DNA of 64,000 nt from Ascoidea asiatica (GCA_001600695.1 BCKQ01000008.1:62001-126000), one strand, 5' to 3'. Positions 10,255 through 21,487 are shown, numbered from the stretch's first letter. Translations and numbers: made by a program. The notes: generated from the sequence alone by a model not told the origin.

Positions 10255-11366
10255 CTGTTAATTGAAATAGAAGATATAAAAAGAAAAAGAAAAAGAAAAA
10301 GAAAAAGATATTTGATATATGATAACTAATGATGGCTATTGTGATTGATTATTTGATTTATGATGATTTAATAAAATTGACAAGAATATTAATATAAAAG
10401 AAGTTGAGTAAAATAAAAAAAACAAACAATAACAATAATAAATAGCAGGTGAACCAGTTAGGGCCAAGTATAGATTTATGTGAAATAAAACTGAGACTAA
10501 AATAAAGGTGTGATTCAGAGTGACTGAGAATATTCAGTAAAGTTACTCAGCTCTTGACCTGATCTTCAGTACTGGAACTAGAACTTGGGCTAGAATCAGA
10601 ATCAGAATCAGAAGTAGAAGTAGAATTAGAATTAGAATTAGAATCAAAGGCAGCAGAGGCAGCAGAGGCAGCAGAAAGATCATCAGCAAGTGAAAGTGAA
10701 CAGGCAGCGCTACGAGCTCCACCACCACCACCACCACCAACACCACGCGCAGCAGTCGCAACAGTCGCAGTCGTAGCCGTTGCATTTGAATTTGCATTTG
10801 AATTTGCATTTGAATTTGCATTTGCATTTGCATTTGAATCTGAACGTTGCAAGTCAAAGAAACAAACGAGCACCGCGTGGAGCACAGCACTCCAGCGTCT
10901 CTGAATGTGATCCGCTGTGTGACCAATAACTTTAAATAATAGCCTCCGCGCACATGGACTCATAGAGGTCACATGCTTAGCTCCGTATTAATGGTCTCTA
11001 ACTAGTCACATGTAAGCACTGCCATTTATCTGGTCTTTTACTAGTCATGTGCCATTTGTTTACTTATTTGTTTATTGTTTATTGTTTGTCTGTTTATTTG
11101 TTTTTTTGTTTGTTGATTTTCGTGTTTGTTGAATTGCCGCTGGCTCTGGACTGGCCCACGGAGCTGTTCCCACGAAGCCCACAGAGCTTGAGTAAAGTGA
11201 CTGTAAACGGTAATCAGTGAATAATCCTCCTTTATTTAATGCAATCAATCCATTCAATAATATATTTATTACTCTTTTCTATCTTAAACTCCAACATCTG
11301 CCTTTTTTATCTCCATACCAACATAATTTAATAATCTCTTGAATATATTTCTTAAACTTTGCTACA
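10255..11366. promoter_or_regulatory. divergent promoter region, MPS2-like / RAP1
   Basis: An 1.1 kb head-to-head intergenic region. It contains a GAAAAA purine repeat near the MPS2-like start (about 10278-10306), GAA/TCA-type and TTTGCATTTGAA microsatellites (10560-10840), a GGTGGT run, and two GC-rich patches (10850-10960 and 11140-11190). A 141-codon minus-strand open frame spans the microsatellites (10547-10972), but its product is almost all simple repeats and I do not call it a gene. Confidence 0.5.
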
Positions 11367-13214
11367 ATGTCTGATACCAAATCAAATATCATTCAATCTC
11401 ATCTACATTCTCAATCTGAATCTCAAATTGAATCTCAAATTGATTCTCAAATTGATTCTCAAATTGAATCTCAGCTGGATGATAGTGACAGTGATTCTGT
11501 TGCCAGTGTTCAATCAATTCCAATAGATTCTCAAATTGAAGATATTCAAGAAATACAAGAACTAGAACAGATACAACAAATACAAGATATTCAAGAAAAT
11601 CAAGATAATCAAGATAATCAAGATAATCAAGATATTCAAGATAATCAAGATATTCAAGATATTCATGAAATCAAAGATACTCAACCCACTCAACCCACTC
11701 AACCCACTCAACCCACTCAACCCACTCAACCCACTCAACCCACTCAACCCACTCAACCCACTCAGGAAACTCAAGACATTCAAGATATTGAAGATATTCA
11801 AAATATAAATAATATTCATAACATCCAAAACATTAATGATAATCAAGACATTAATGATACTAAAACTAATAAGGATTTTGAAGATAATTTAGAAACTGAA
11901 AAGATTTTAAACATTAAGAATAATAATATCAACAAAAAAAAATTTAAAAATAATAATGATAATCAAGATAATGAAAGTGATGAATTAAGTGATTTAGATG
12001 ATGATTTCATGTCTGCTGCTGAAAATAATGATCAACAATTTAATCAAAAAACAACAAATGCTTTAATTAATTTAAACTCAAATTCAAATTCAAATACAAA
12101 TTCAAATTCAAACACTTTAATACCAAAATATAATACTTTTTATAATTCAATTAAAAAAAAAAAATTGAATTTTTTTCTTTTTGATAATTCTATTGAAAAT
12201 TCAAATTTAGAAAATTTAATTCTTTTAAATAATGGTAATTTAATTAAAAATAATAATATAAATTTATCAAATGAATTATTTTTATTAAAAAATAAAAATT
12301 TATTAATTGATTTAATTATAATTTCAAAATTTTTTAATAAAAATTTTTCAACTTATAATCCAAATTTTATTAATAATTCAATTATTAATCATATTCAACA
12401 AAATTTATCATCTTATAAAAATTTACCTTTAAATGATATAAATGATATAAATGATATAAATGATATAAATGATATAAATAATATAAAAATAATTCAATTT
12501 AATTCAAATAATTCAGATAATTCAGATAATAATGATATTCAAATTATTGATATTAATAATCCAGAAGAAAGATTACCAAATATAAATAGAGTTAATCAAA
12601 TTAAACGTGTAAATAAAAAATATAATAAAAATGAATTTACTCAAGAAGAAGATTCAATAATAATTGATCAAATTAAAAAAAATCCAAAAAAAAGAGGTAG
12701 TCATAAATTTTTTGATAATTTAGCTAAAAATTTCTTACAAAAACATACTGGTAATTCAATTCGTTATAGATTTAGAAATGTACTTTCAAAAGATTTAAAT
12801 TATGTTTATAATGATAATTTATCTTTCATTATTAATATTTCTGATGTTCCTTTAGCTCAAAGAGTTAAATTTAATGCTAATGATGATTATAATTTATCAA
12901 CACATATTATTTCTTATCTTAATAAAAAATATAATAATAATAATCATAATGATATAACTGATTTATCAAGTAATGGAGAAAATAAAAGTACAGTTTATAA
13001 AGTTGATGAAAGAAATCAATTTTCTTTACCAAGTGTACCATTAAGTTTCTTTGATGATTTTAGTAAAAAAAATAATAATCATTCAAAATTTGCTTGGAAA
13101 GATAGATATAGAAAATTTATTTTAAAAAATGGAGTTATTAATTATATTAATTATTATGAAAATGAAATTAATAATAATAGAGTACCAATAGAAGCTAGAA
13201 AAGATTTATTAATC

Positions 13215-13245
<31 letters not shown>

Positions 13246-14309
13246 GTACTAATAAGAAAACTGTCAAAAAAAGAAAAAGATCAAATATTACTAAAAATAC
13301 TAATTCTGAAACTAATACTGATACTAATGCAAACATTAACAAGGATATTAATTCTGATAAAACATATGATAAATCTTTAGATCAAATTATAACTACTAAT
13401 TTATCTGATAATATTTCAAATGATTTATTAAATGAAAACAATAATATCAATATTAATGACAACAATAATGATAATGATAATGATCACGATAATGATAATG
13501 ACAATGACTTATCTAATGATATTGAACTTGTAACTCAACTACAAAATGGTATTCAACAAGAACTTGAAAAACAAAAAAATAATATTAAAGAAAATAATAA
13601 TGATAATAATAATAATGATAATATTACCAATCTTGATAATATGGATGATATTGATTCAAATATAGCACCTGCTTTAAAAAAAGTAAAACGTAATGATTTT
13701 CCCCCAATTTTAATTGATATAGATAACTTTGAACATTCAAATACTATTGATCAAACGGAAAATAATGACAATAATAGCAACAATAATAACACTGATAAAA
13801 ACAATAATGATGATAATAATATTGATGATTTTTCTTCAATTCCACTCAGATCTTCATTATCAACAGAAATTTTAAAAAAAGTTGAAAAAAATTTCACTCA
13901 ATCTTTTCTAAATAATTCACTAAATTATAATTTAAGAAACATTAGAGAAGTAATTAAAAATACTTCAAATAAATCACTTGCATTTGATTTTTTAAAATCA
14001 ATTAGTGATGAAATTGGATTAAATTTAGATTTTGCAAATGAAATGGCAATTAATTGTTCAGGTAGCAAGCATTTGTTTTCAACATATATAGAAAATGTTT
14101 TAAAAACTGGTGATTGTCCACCAAAAAACATTAAAGGTATATTCAATCCAGAAGATGAATATCTTTTTAAAGATTTAATTCATGATTATGATAAAGTTAA
14201 AGAGGATGAAGAATTTAATTTTATAATTGAAAATCTTAAAATGTTTCATGGTAAACACTATTTTGATAAAAGGAAGAAATTTTTTAATAAATTAGCAAAT
14301 AAAAATTAA
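11367..14309 (+). CDS. RAP1: Rap1, telomere- and promoter-binding protein
   Basis: A 980-residue Rap1 orthologue. The N-terminus is low complexity: SQIDSQIE repeats, IQD/NQD repeats, then nine perfect Thr-Gln-Pro triplets (about 105-131). A BRCT-like region lies near 266-345. The first Myb domain (about 418-480) has FTQEED, HTGNSIRYRF and LSKDL.YVY. The second ends at about 575-600 with FAWKDRYRKFIL and YINYYE. These are the Rap1 DNA-recognition helices. The RCT domain (about 825-980) includes CPPKNIKGIF and a basic end, the part that recruits Sir/Rif-type partners. S. cerevisiae Rap1 is 827 residues; C. albicans Rap1, as I recall, lacks the RCT, so this lineage has kept the full architecture. 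Long Asn/Asp linkers separate the domains. It converges on GPI17 with 26 bp between the two stop codons. Confidence 0.95.
11679..11759 (+). repeat. nine perfect 9-bp repeats (Thr-Gln-Pro) in RAP1
   Basis: ACTCAACCC repeated nine times without a mismatch, in frame, encoding nine TQP triplets. The absence of any synonymous change suggests recent expansion. The tract is far richer in C than its surroundings. Confidence 0.95.
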
Positions 14310-14335
14310 GTTTTTTTGATGTTTTCAATAATAAA

Positions 14336-16075
14336 TTAAAATGAATTATTTAATTTAAATAGTTCATTCAAACTTTCACTGTAATTACTTCTATAATTAA
14401 TGTCTTTTACTATTTCTTTTCGCCTTTTCAATATGGATAATATTTTGGTAATATTTTGTTTATTAAACTTAAAATTTTTTAAGTTTTCAGAAAATTTAAA
14501 TAATTGATTCATAATCTCTAATCTTATTAAAGTATCTATTCTGAAAGTTTCATTTTGATTAATATTCAGATTATTGTTATTAATTGATTTATAAAAAATA
14601 GATAAGATTTTTGAAAAAGATTGAATCATATCAGTATCACTAGGATCATAATTTAAAATTAAATTAAAATTCTTTTCTGAAGAAGAAATCACTTCATTTT
14701 TATTTTTTTCAATTAAGGGAGTATTCATTGATAGAATGAAATTGAAATTGTTAATTTTATTAATATTAATATTTTCCTCAGTTTCATTAAGTTCATTATT
14801 TTCAATAAGATTTAACTTATTAAATTGAGTATAATCTAATGGAATTATATTAAATTTAAATTGAATAAAATCTCTGAAAGTTTTGATAATTTGATAAAAA
14901 TGATAATTAATTAGGTTATGTAATCTTTCCTGAACTAAGTCAGAATTAAAATAATCATTTGATGAATAAATTAAATAAAAATTCAAATTTAAAACTAAAA
15001 CAGTTGAATTATCATTATTTAATAAGGTTTCATTATTTAGTGAAGTTTTATTATTTAAGGAAGTTTCATCTTCAAATGAAACTGGATAGTAATTTAAAAT
15101 TGAATAAGTATTTAAAATTTCTAATAATTGAGTATAATTTTTATTCAAAAGATTATACTCAAATGAAAAAGAATTTGATAAAATTGTTTGAGTTATATAA
15201 TAAGGTAAATCATTATTATTGATTGTTATTAAAGTATAATATAAAATACTTTGTCTTTTGAATTGATCAATATAAATACCTAATTGATCATCTTTATCAT
15301 AATTTGAATGATTATTATCATTATCATTATCATCTTCATTTTCATTATTATCAAATTCATTGAACTTAAATTCTTTATTGTTCAAAATTAAACTATTCGA
15401 ACCCTCAGAATTAGATAAACCATCAGATAATTTATCTTGTTCATAATTCATATTCAATAAAATTAAATCTACGAAATAATTATTTATTTCTTCTTCATCA
15501 TTGATCATAAAATCTAATTGGTTTGAAATTATTGATCTATCAGGTTTAATATTTTTTGGGTCAAATATAGTTAAGTTGAAATTTAAATCAATTAAATTCT
15601 GAGTGTTTTTATTTTTAATTTCATGATTAATTTGAAATTGAGTTGCAAGATTTAAATCTGGATAAGTTATATTATCTATTGAATTAAGGAATATTGGAAT
15701 ATTGAAATGTAAATCTTTTAAAGAATTATTATAATTTGATAACTTCTCTATTAATTCATTACTTGCGTAATTCAAGTTGTTGTGATGGTATATCTGAAAA
15801 ATAATTGAAACTATTGAAACTATTAGAGATAGTAATAACACTAGCTGAAATGAATTATCACCTCGTTTCCTACCCTGAGCACCTTGAACATTAGTTGCTT
15901 CTGTAGCTTGACCATTAGTTGTCTCAATAGCTTGACTATTAGTTGCTACTGTAGCTTGACCATTAGTTATCTCTGTTGACTGGTCATTGATTGCCTCTGT
16001 AGCGGAGTGTTCTTGTTCTCGAATTTCTTCCATATTTTCTTCCTGGGCCTCGACTTTCTTTTCCAATTCTATCAC
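14336..16075 (-). CDS. GPI17: Gpi17 / PIG-S subunit of GPI transamidase, lacking the usual C-terminal anchor
   Basis: A 579-residue protein. The cytosolic N-terminus holds imperfect ATEATNGQ-type repeats (about 25-65), then one membrane segment (76-96), then a large lumenal domain with many N-glycosylation sequons. Family signatures that match S. cerevisiae Gpi17 as I recall it: DLHFNIP (121-127), YPDLNLATQFQINH (138-151), DLPYYITQT (289-297), and a C-terminal ID..IRLEI.NQL helix followed by a helical hairpin. Gpi17 is a subunit of the ER complex that attaches GPI anchors to proteins. Known family members carry a second membrane helix near the C-terminus. Here the frame stops about 80-100 residues early, 26 bp from the end of RAP1, and no frame beyond the stop encodes that helix. 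Divergent promoter shared with CCT2. Confidence 0.85.
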   Translation of the reverse strand: MIELEKKVEAQEENMEEIREQEHSATEAINDQSTEITNGQATVATNSQAIETTNGQATEATNVQGAQGRKRGDNSFQLVLLLSLIVSIVSIIFQIYHHNNLNYASNELIEKLSNYNNSLKDLHFNIPIFLNSIDNITYPDLNLATQFQINHEIKNKNTQNLIDLNFNLTIFDPKNIKPDRSIISNQLDFMINDEEEINNYFVDLILLNMNYEQDKLSDGLSNSEGSNSLILNNKEFKFNEFDNNENEDDNDNDNNHSNYDKDDQLGIYIDQFKRQSILYYTLITINNNDLPYYITQTILSNSFSFEYNLLNKNYTQLLEILNTYSILNYYPVSFEDETSLNNKTSLNNETLLNNDNSTVLVLNLNFYLIYSSNDYFNSDLVQERLHNLINYHFYQIIKTFRDFIQFKFNIIPLDYTQFNKLNLIENNELNETEENININKINNFNFILSMNTPLIEKNKNEVISSSEKNFNLILNYDPSDTDMIQSFSKILSIFYKSINNNNLNINQNETFRIDTLIRLEIMNQLFKFSENLKNFKFNKQNITKILSILKRRKEIVKDINYRSNYSESLNELFKLNNSF

Positions 16076-16600
16076 AAATTATTTTCTCTGATTGTCTTTA
16101 AAATTTAAACCTTCTTTTTATTTTCTTTTATTTTTTGCTTGGGAATTAAAACAAACAAACAAACAAATAAACAAACTCAATTACAAAAAAGAAGAACATC
16201 CACAAACTTGGCTTCAAACAAAGAGCTCCATTATTCTGGTCTCTACCAGGTGTATGGATGCTACCACCGCAATGGTTACATGATTGCTTCCAGGTTTTTG
16301 GTCTCGTCTTGTTAGAGCCCTAACTTGCTATTTTAGGGCTCTGTTGCCACCTGACATTTATATCATCATAACAATTGACAATAATCGTGAAATTTTGAGA
16401 TTGATTGACTTTTTGTTTATAATTTTCAATAGTGGAAAAAAAATAATGTGAATTTTGGAAGAATTGTGTCAATAGAATTTGGAGAAGGAAGTGTTTGATT
16501 TGAATAATTTGTAAAGTCTATTAATTGGTAATCAATCAATCACTTAATCAATCATAATCTAAATATAATTAACTTATAATTAATTTAATAAATACTAATA
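16076..16600. promoter_or_regulatory. divergent promoter, GPI17 / CCT2
   Basis: A 525-bp head-to-head region with a local GC patch (about 16200-16350) containing a perfect 10-bp inverted repeat. The part next to CCT2 is AT-rich with TAAT/TCAATCA repeats. No other motif recognised. Confidence 0.55.
16314..16342. repeat. 10-bp inverted repeat AGAGCCCTAA / TTAGGGCTCT
   Basis: Perfect 10-bp arms (16314-16323 and 16333-16342) around a 9-nt loop. It can form a stable hairpin or present two inverted CCCTAA-type half-sites. It sits inside the GPI17/CCT2 promoter. Confidence 0.8.
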
Positions 16601-18193
16601 ATGTCAGTGAATATTTTTGGAGATCAAGTAACTGAAGAAAGAGCAGAAAATGCTCGTCTTTCTGCATTTATTGGAGCAATTGCAGTTGGAGATTTAGTTA
16701 AATCAACTTTAGGACCAAAAGGAATGGATAAATTATTACAAAGTGCTTCAACTCAAGAAGCTTTAATTACAAATGATGGTGCAACAATATTAAAATCAAT
16801 ACCTTTAGATAATCCAAGTGCAAAAGTTTTAGTTAATTTATCAAAAGTACAAGATGATTTAATTGGTGATGGTACAACTTCAGTTACAATTTTAGCAGCA
16901 GAATTATTAAGAGAAGCAGAATTATTAATAAATAAAAAAATTCATCCACAAACAATTATTGAAGGTTATAGAATTGCTTCAAAACAAGCTTTAATTGCTT
17001 TAAATAATGTTTCAATTGATAATATTAATAATCCAGAAATTTTTAAAAAAGATTTAATTAATATTTCAAATACAACTTTATCATCAAAAATTTTATCACA
17101 AGATAAAAATCATTTTTCAAAATTAGCTGTTGATGCAATTTTAAGATTAAAAGGTTCAACAAATTTAGATCAAATTCAAATTATTAAAATTGTTGGAGGT
17201 AAATTAAATGATTCATATCTTGATAATGGTTTTGTTTTAAAAAAAAAATTTGGTATAAATCAACCAAAATTAATTAAAAATTGTAATATTTTAATTGCAA
17301 ATACTTCAATGGATGCTGATAAAGTTAAAATATTTGGTGCAAAATTTAAAGTTTCTTCAACAAGTAAATTAGCAGATTTAGAAAAAGCAGAAAAATTAAA
17401 AATGGCAAAAAAAGTTTTAACAATAAGAAAAAATTTTAATAAAATTAATTGTTTTATTAATAGACAATTAATTTATGATTATCCAGAACAATTATTTACA
17501 GATAATAATATAAATTCTATAGAACATGCAGATTTTGAAGGTATTGAAAGATTAGCATTTGTTACAGGAGGACAAGTTGCTTCAACATTTGATAATCCAG
17601 AAAAAATTCAATTAGGATATTGTGAAAAAATTGAAGAAATTATGATTGGTGAAGAAACTTTTATTAAATTTTCTGGTGTTAAAAAGGGAGAAGCTTGTAC
17701 AATTATATTAAGAGGAGCAACAAAACAAACATTAGATGAAGCAGAAAGATCATTACATGATGCATTATCAGTTTTATCACAAACTACAAAAAATTCTAAA
17801 ACTGTTTTAGGTGGAGGATGTTCAGAAATGATAATGTCAAAAGCTGTTGATGAAATTGCACAAAAGCAAGAAGGTAAAAAACAATTAGCAGTTGAAGCAT
17901 TTGCAAGAGCTTTAAGACAATTACCAACAATTTTAGCAGATAATGCAGGATTAGATTCAAGTGAATTGGTAAGTAAATTAAGAAGTGCAATTTATAATGG
18001 TATGTATACATCCGGATTAAATTTAGATGATGGTACAGTTGATGATATGAGACAATTAGGTATTGTTGAAAGTTATAGATTAAAATATCATGTTGTTAAT
18101 TCGGCAACTGAAGCTGCCGAAGTTTTATTAAGAGTTGATAATATTATTCGTGCAAAACCAAGAACTGCAGATAGAAATAGAGGACCAATGTAA
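16601..18193 (+). CDS. CCT2: CCT2, beta subunit of the cytosolic chaperonin TRiC/CCT
   Basis: A 530-residue group II chaperonin subunit of full family length. ATP-site motifs: LGPKGMDK (37-44), NDGATIL (58-64), GDGTTSV (89-95), plus the C-terminal LGGGCSEM segment. The N-terminus [19 protein letters not shown] and the apical region agree with the beta subunit rather than the other seven paralogues. CCT folds actin, tubulin and WD40 proteins in the cytosol as an eight-subunit double ring. Intronless and strongly AT-biased. The start is fixed by the conserved N-terminus. Confidence 0.96.
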   Translation: MSVNIFGDQVTEERAENARLSAFIGAIAVGDLVKSTLGPKGMDKLLQSASTQEALITNDGATILKSIPLDNPSAKVLVNLSKVQDDLIGDGTTSVTILAAELLREAELLINKKIHPQTIIEGYRIASKQALIALNNVSIDNINNPEIFKKDLINISNTTLSSKILSQDKNHFSKLAVDAILRLKGSTNLDQIQIIKIVGGKLNDSYLDNGFVLKKKFGINQPKLIKNCNILIANTSMDADKVKIFGAKFKVSSTSKLADLEKAEKLKMAKKVLTIRKNFNKINCFINRQLIYDYPEQLFTDNNINSIEHADFEGIERLAFVTGGQVASTFDNPEKIQLGYCEKIEEIMIGEETFIKFSGVKKGEACTIILRGATKQTLDEAERSLHDALSVLSQTTKNSKTVLGGGCSEMIMSKAVDEIAQKQEGKKQLAVEAFARALRQLPTILADNAGLDSSELVSKLRSAIYNGMYTSGLNLDDGTVDDMRQLGIVESYRLKYHVVNSATEAAEVLLRVDNIIRAKPRTADRNRGPM

Positions 18194-18286
18194 TAAATGA
18201 ACTCATACATCATAAAGAAGTTTGATTTTATAGATCTTATAAGTTAAATACACTATTGAAATTTGTAAAAAAGGTATTTTAAAATA

Positions 18287-18517
18287 TTATTGAATAGAAA
18301 TAAATTCAATTCCTGTAGTAAAACTCGAGAATAATTTAATTCTTCCATTTCTTATATTCCACAAAATACTCTTCTTCATCTGTTTATTATCTTTCTCTTG
18401 ACTTGTTTCTGTTGTATTTGAGCTTTCTAAAGACGATTTCTTCAACCTAAAAGCAAAAACATCAAATGAATTGAAAGAGAATACTACAGATAAATGGCTG
18501 ATGAAGTGACGAATTGA
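18287..18517 (-). other. possible unannotated exon or relic coding frame
   Basis: An open minus-strand frame of 76 sense codons between two stops. Its only Met is well inside, so a gene would need an upstream exon. The product ends MKKSILWNIRNGRIKLF..., with mixed composition unlike the microsatellite frames nearby. Codon choice (AGG, TTG, TCG) is not the ultra-AT pattern of CCT2. The bases before an internal AG (TTTTTGCTTTTAG) resemble a 3' splice site, but I find no yeast branch point TACTAAC. I do not recognise the product. Confidence 0.25.
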
Positions 18518-18862
18518 TTATTCTGTTCTGTTGTTTGAATAAACCCAAATCAACCCACCATCATCATCATCATCTTCTTCTTCTTCTTCTTGTTTCTCTT
18601 TCTCTTCTTTATCTTCTTGTTTCTGTTGTTGTTGGCGTGTCGTTTGGAGCTCGCGTTTGTTTTTGCTTTGTTTTTGCTTTGCTGCTCGTTTCCACGCTGC
18701 GATTTCAGTTCCCACGCCAATTCCAGCCCCACGCCAGAAACAGATCCAAAACCAGCATAAAAACAGAACTTGAACAGAAATGCAAATAAAGGATCAGGAA
18801 TTATTTAATTGAATTGAACATTGTATTATATTATTGTATTATATTATTGTTTATTTAGTGTA

Positions 18863-18865
<3 letters not shown>

Positions 18866-18895
<30 letters not shown>
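18866..18895. repeat. TTA trinucleotide microsatellite
   Basis: About ten TTA units in the CDC28 upstream region, non-coding. Confidence 0.75.
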
Positions 18896-18898
<3 letters not shown>

Positions 18899-19293
18899 TA
18901 TCATTGTTGTCGAGTATTTCAGATACATCAAATAGTCACCTTCAGCCTTCTGCTTCTCACTTCAAAACAATCCCAAACAAATCTGCAACTGACGGAGATT
19001 TCTCATTTTTGGTTTGTTTTCTTTTTCTGAGTTTGTTTTACAATTTGCACTTTCAGATCATTTTATTTCTGATAAAAGAAGAATCAGAAACTATTATCAG
19101 TCATTAACAACATTCACATATTTATCATTCACTGTTTATTATATATTCAGATTCAATCGTTATCTTATCATATCATATTGTATCCCGTTTTTTTTCTCTA
19201 TTATAATTCTATTTTTTTTCACTCATTTCAATACTCAAAAAATTATAAAATAAATTTAAAATAATTTCAAAATAATTTCGAAATAAAACTAAA

Positions 19294-20244
19294 ATGCCAG
19301 AAATAACAGATTATCAAAGACTTGAAAAAGTTGGTGAAGGTACTTATGGTGTTGTTTATAAAGCTTTAGATCTTAGACATAATAATAGAATTGTTGCTTT
19401 GAAAAAAATTCGTTTAGATTGGGAAGATGAAGGTGTACCATCAACTGCAATTAGAGAAATTTCTTTATTAAAAGAATTAAAAGATGATAATATTGTTAGA
19501 TTATATGATATAGTTCATTCAGATTCTCATAAATTACATTTAGTTTTTGAATTTTTAGATCTTGATTTAAAAAAATATATGGAAAGTATTCCTGTTGATC
19601 TTGGTTTAGGTCCAGATATGGTTAAAAGATTTATGATGCAATTAATTAAAGGTATATGTTATTGTCATTCTCATAGAATTTTACATAGAGATTTAAAACC
19701 ACAAAATTTATTAATTGATAAAGAAGGTAATTTAAAATTAGGTGATTTTGGTTTAGCAAGAGCTTTTGGTGTACCTTTAAGAGGTTATACACATGAAGTT
19801 GTTACATTATGGTATAGAGCTCCAGAAATTTTATTAGGTGCAAAACAATATTCAACAGGTGTTGATATGTGGTCAATTGGAGCAATTTTTGCAGAAATGG
19901 TTAATAGAAAACCATTATTTCCAGGAGATTCAGAAATTGATCAAATTTTTTATATTTTTAGATTATTAGGTACACCAAATGAAGAAATTTGGCCAGATAT
20001 TAATTATTTACCAGATTTTAAACCAACATTTCCAAAATGGAATAAAAAAGATTTAAAATTAGCTTTACCAACTTTAGATAATGATGGTATTAATTTAATT
20101 GAACAATTATTAGCTTATGATCCTTCAATTAGAATTAGTGCAAAAAGAGCTTTAATACATCCATATTTTATGGAAGATAATAATGATCAAAGAGATATAT
20201 CTATGCAACATTCAATACCAATTGGTTCTTCTGTCTATAGTTAA
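19294..20244 (+). CDS. CDC28: Cdc28 / Cdk1 cyclin-dependent kinase
   Basis: A 316-residue kinase with every diagnostic CDK1 feature: Gly loop GEGTYGVV (14-21) with Thr17/Tyr18, the inhibitory phosphorylation site pair; catalytic Lys37; the cyclin-binding PSTAIRE helix (49-55); HRDLKPQN (131-138); DFG (151-153); and activation-loop Thr166 in [15 protein letters not shown]. It is the master cell-cycle kinase, acting with G1 and B-type cyclins. S. cerevisiae Cdc28 is 298 residues; the extra length is a C-terminal tail. It converges on IFA38. These two genes are also neighbours in S. cerevisiae (YBR160W/YBR159W), there in tandem orientation. Confidence 0.97.
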   Translation: MPEITDYQRLEKVGEGTYGVVYKALDLRHNNRIVALKKIRLDWEDEGVPSTAIREISLLKELKDDNIVRLYDIVHSDSHKLHLVFEFLDLDLKKYMESIPVDLGLGPDMVKRFMMQLIKGICYCHSHRILHRDLKPQNLLIDKEGNLKLGDFGLARAFGVPLRGYTHEVVTLWYRAPEILLGAKQYSTGVDMWSIGAIFAEMVNRKPLFPGDSEIDQIFYIFRLLGTPNEEIWPDINYLPDFKPTFPKWNKKDLKLALPTLDNDGINLIEQLLAYDPSIRISAKRALIHPYFMEDNNDQRDISMQHSIPIGSSVYS

Positions 20245-20416
20245 GAAACTCTATAGTTAAGAAACTAAATTATTATTACATATATCATATTATATACATT
20301 ATTTATATACAATAAATAATATGTATGTATTAGATAATTATGTATATAATATATAATATATATATATATATATACTGTATATATATAAGAAATTAGGTAT
20401 TTAATAAATTTCTTAA
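20245..20416. other. convergent 3' region CDC28/IFA38 with TA repeats
   Basis: 172 bp almost entirely A and T. It holds a duplicated CTATAGTTAAGAAACT at the CDC28 stop, then (TA)n near 20350-20390. It probably contains both poly(A) signals in opposite orientation. Confidence 0.5.
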
Positions 20417-21487
20417 TTAATCAGATTTTTGAGCATTTAATCTTTGTCTTTCTTGTTTTCTTAAAGCTCTTCTTCTAATATCTTTATGCATATTATAATT
20501 AATTTTATTTGTTATTTTACTATAAACTCCAACAGTATTTTCAATAAACCAATGCATTAAAGCATGAGACCAAAATGGAGTTGAAGTCATAAATCTTTCT
20601 TGAGCTCCACATCTTTTATTCCAATTATTTAATGTTGAATTAACAAAATTTTTTGGATTTGGTATTAATAATGAACTTTTTCTAATTTTTGACATTTTTG
20701 AAGTAACTAAATATGAAATTATACAAGTTACTTGAATTTTATTTAAAATTAATTCACTTGATAATGAATTTGACCAATTTTGTAAAAAAGCTTTTGAACC
20801 TGAATAAATTGAGAGATATGGAGTTGGAATTAAACCAGAAAATGAACCCATATTTAAAATTAAACCATTTTTTAAATTTTTTTCATTAATTGTTAATTTA
20901 ATTCTATTTTGAATAATTTTTGTAAATTTAATTGTTGAAAAACAATTAATATTAATAATATTATTTAATTCATTATTATTAATTTCTTCAAAAGATACTG
21001 GAATTGAATGAGATTGTCCAACATTATTAATTAAAATACTTATTGGTAAATTTTTTGTTTTTAATTCAATTTCATTTAAATAATTATCAATTTTTGAAGC
21101 ATCATAAACTAAAATTTCAGTTTTTACATTATATTTATCATTTATTTCTTTTGATAATTCAATTAATTTTGATTCAGTTCTTGAAGCTAATAAAATATTA
21201 AAACCTTTTTTAGCTAATTGTAAAGAAAATTCTTTACCAATACCATCAGAAGCTCCAGTAATTATAGCCCAACATGATTTATCTTTTGATTGATAATTAT
21301 TATAATTAACAGATGGAAAAATTGTTAAATCTAAAATCATTGAAAAAAAAGATAATGAAAGAATTGTAACTTTCCATGAACCAATAATTAAAATTAAAAG
21401 TAAAAAATAATTAAGTAATTTACAATCAGTGATTGTTAATAAATCAGCAAAACCTGAACAAAAATTTAAAACAGCTCTTGAATCCAT
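20417..21487 (-). CDS. IFA38: 3-ketoacyl-CoA reductase of the ER fatty-acid elongase
   Basis: A 356-residue short-chain dehydrogenase with an N-terminal membrane stretch (about 27-57). NADPH-binding TGASDGIG (77-84), structural NNVG (154-157), catalytic Ser in GSFSG (214-218) and Tyr-x3-Lys (Y228, K232). This order and the N-terminal anchor define the Ifa38/KAR family, which does the second step of very-long-chain fatty-acid elongation in the ER and supplies sphingolipid acyl chains. S. cerevisiae Ifa38 is 347 residues, so the length fits. The C-terminus is basic (KDIRRRALRKQERQR) and probably cytosolic. The CDC28 neighbour supports orthology. Confidence 0.93.
   Translation of the reverse strand: MDSRAVLNFCSGFADLLTITDCKLLNYFLLLILIIGSWKVTILSLSFFSMILDLTIFPSVNYNNYQSKDKSCWAIITGASDGIGKEFSLQLAKKGFNILLASRTESKLIELSKEINDKYNVKTEILVYDASKIDNYLNEIELKTKNLPISILINNVGQSHSIPVSFEEINNNELNNIININCFSTIKFTKIIQNRIKLTINEKNLKNGLILNMGSFSGLIPTPYLSIYSGSKAFLQNWSNSLSSELILNKIQVTCIISYLVTSKMSKIRKSSLLIPNPKNFVNSTLNNWNKRCGAQERFMTSTPFWSHALMHWFIENTVGVYSKITNKINYNMHKDIRRRALRKQERQRLNAQKSD

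Larger units (their letters stand above)
18194..19293. other. CCT2 3' flank and CDC28 promoter region
   Basis: A 1.1 kb gap. It contains an ATG-less open frame on the minus strand (18287-18517), CAT/CTT microsatellites (about 18559-18592), a GC patch (about 18640-18730), a TTA repeat (about 18866-18895) and a CT-rich leader before the CDC28 start. The short open frames over the microsatellites are not convincing genes. Confidence 0.5.

Noticed and set aside
10547-10972. 141-codon minus-strand frame upstream of the MPS2-like gene
   Set aside because: The product is a string of simple repeats (SNAN, TAT, GGG, SDSD) read from microsatellites, a second frame is equally open, and it lies in a divergent promoter.
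11679-11759. CRISPR-like direct repeats
   Set aside because: The repeats are contiguous 9-mers in a coding frame with no spacers, in a eukaryotic gene.
11562-11846. Antisense Leu-Ser-Gly repeat frame inside RAP1
   Set aside because: It is the reverse complement of the TQP and IQD codon repeats and not an independent gene.
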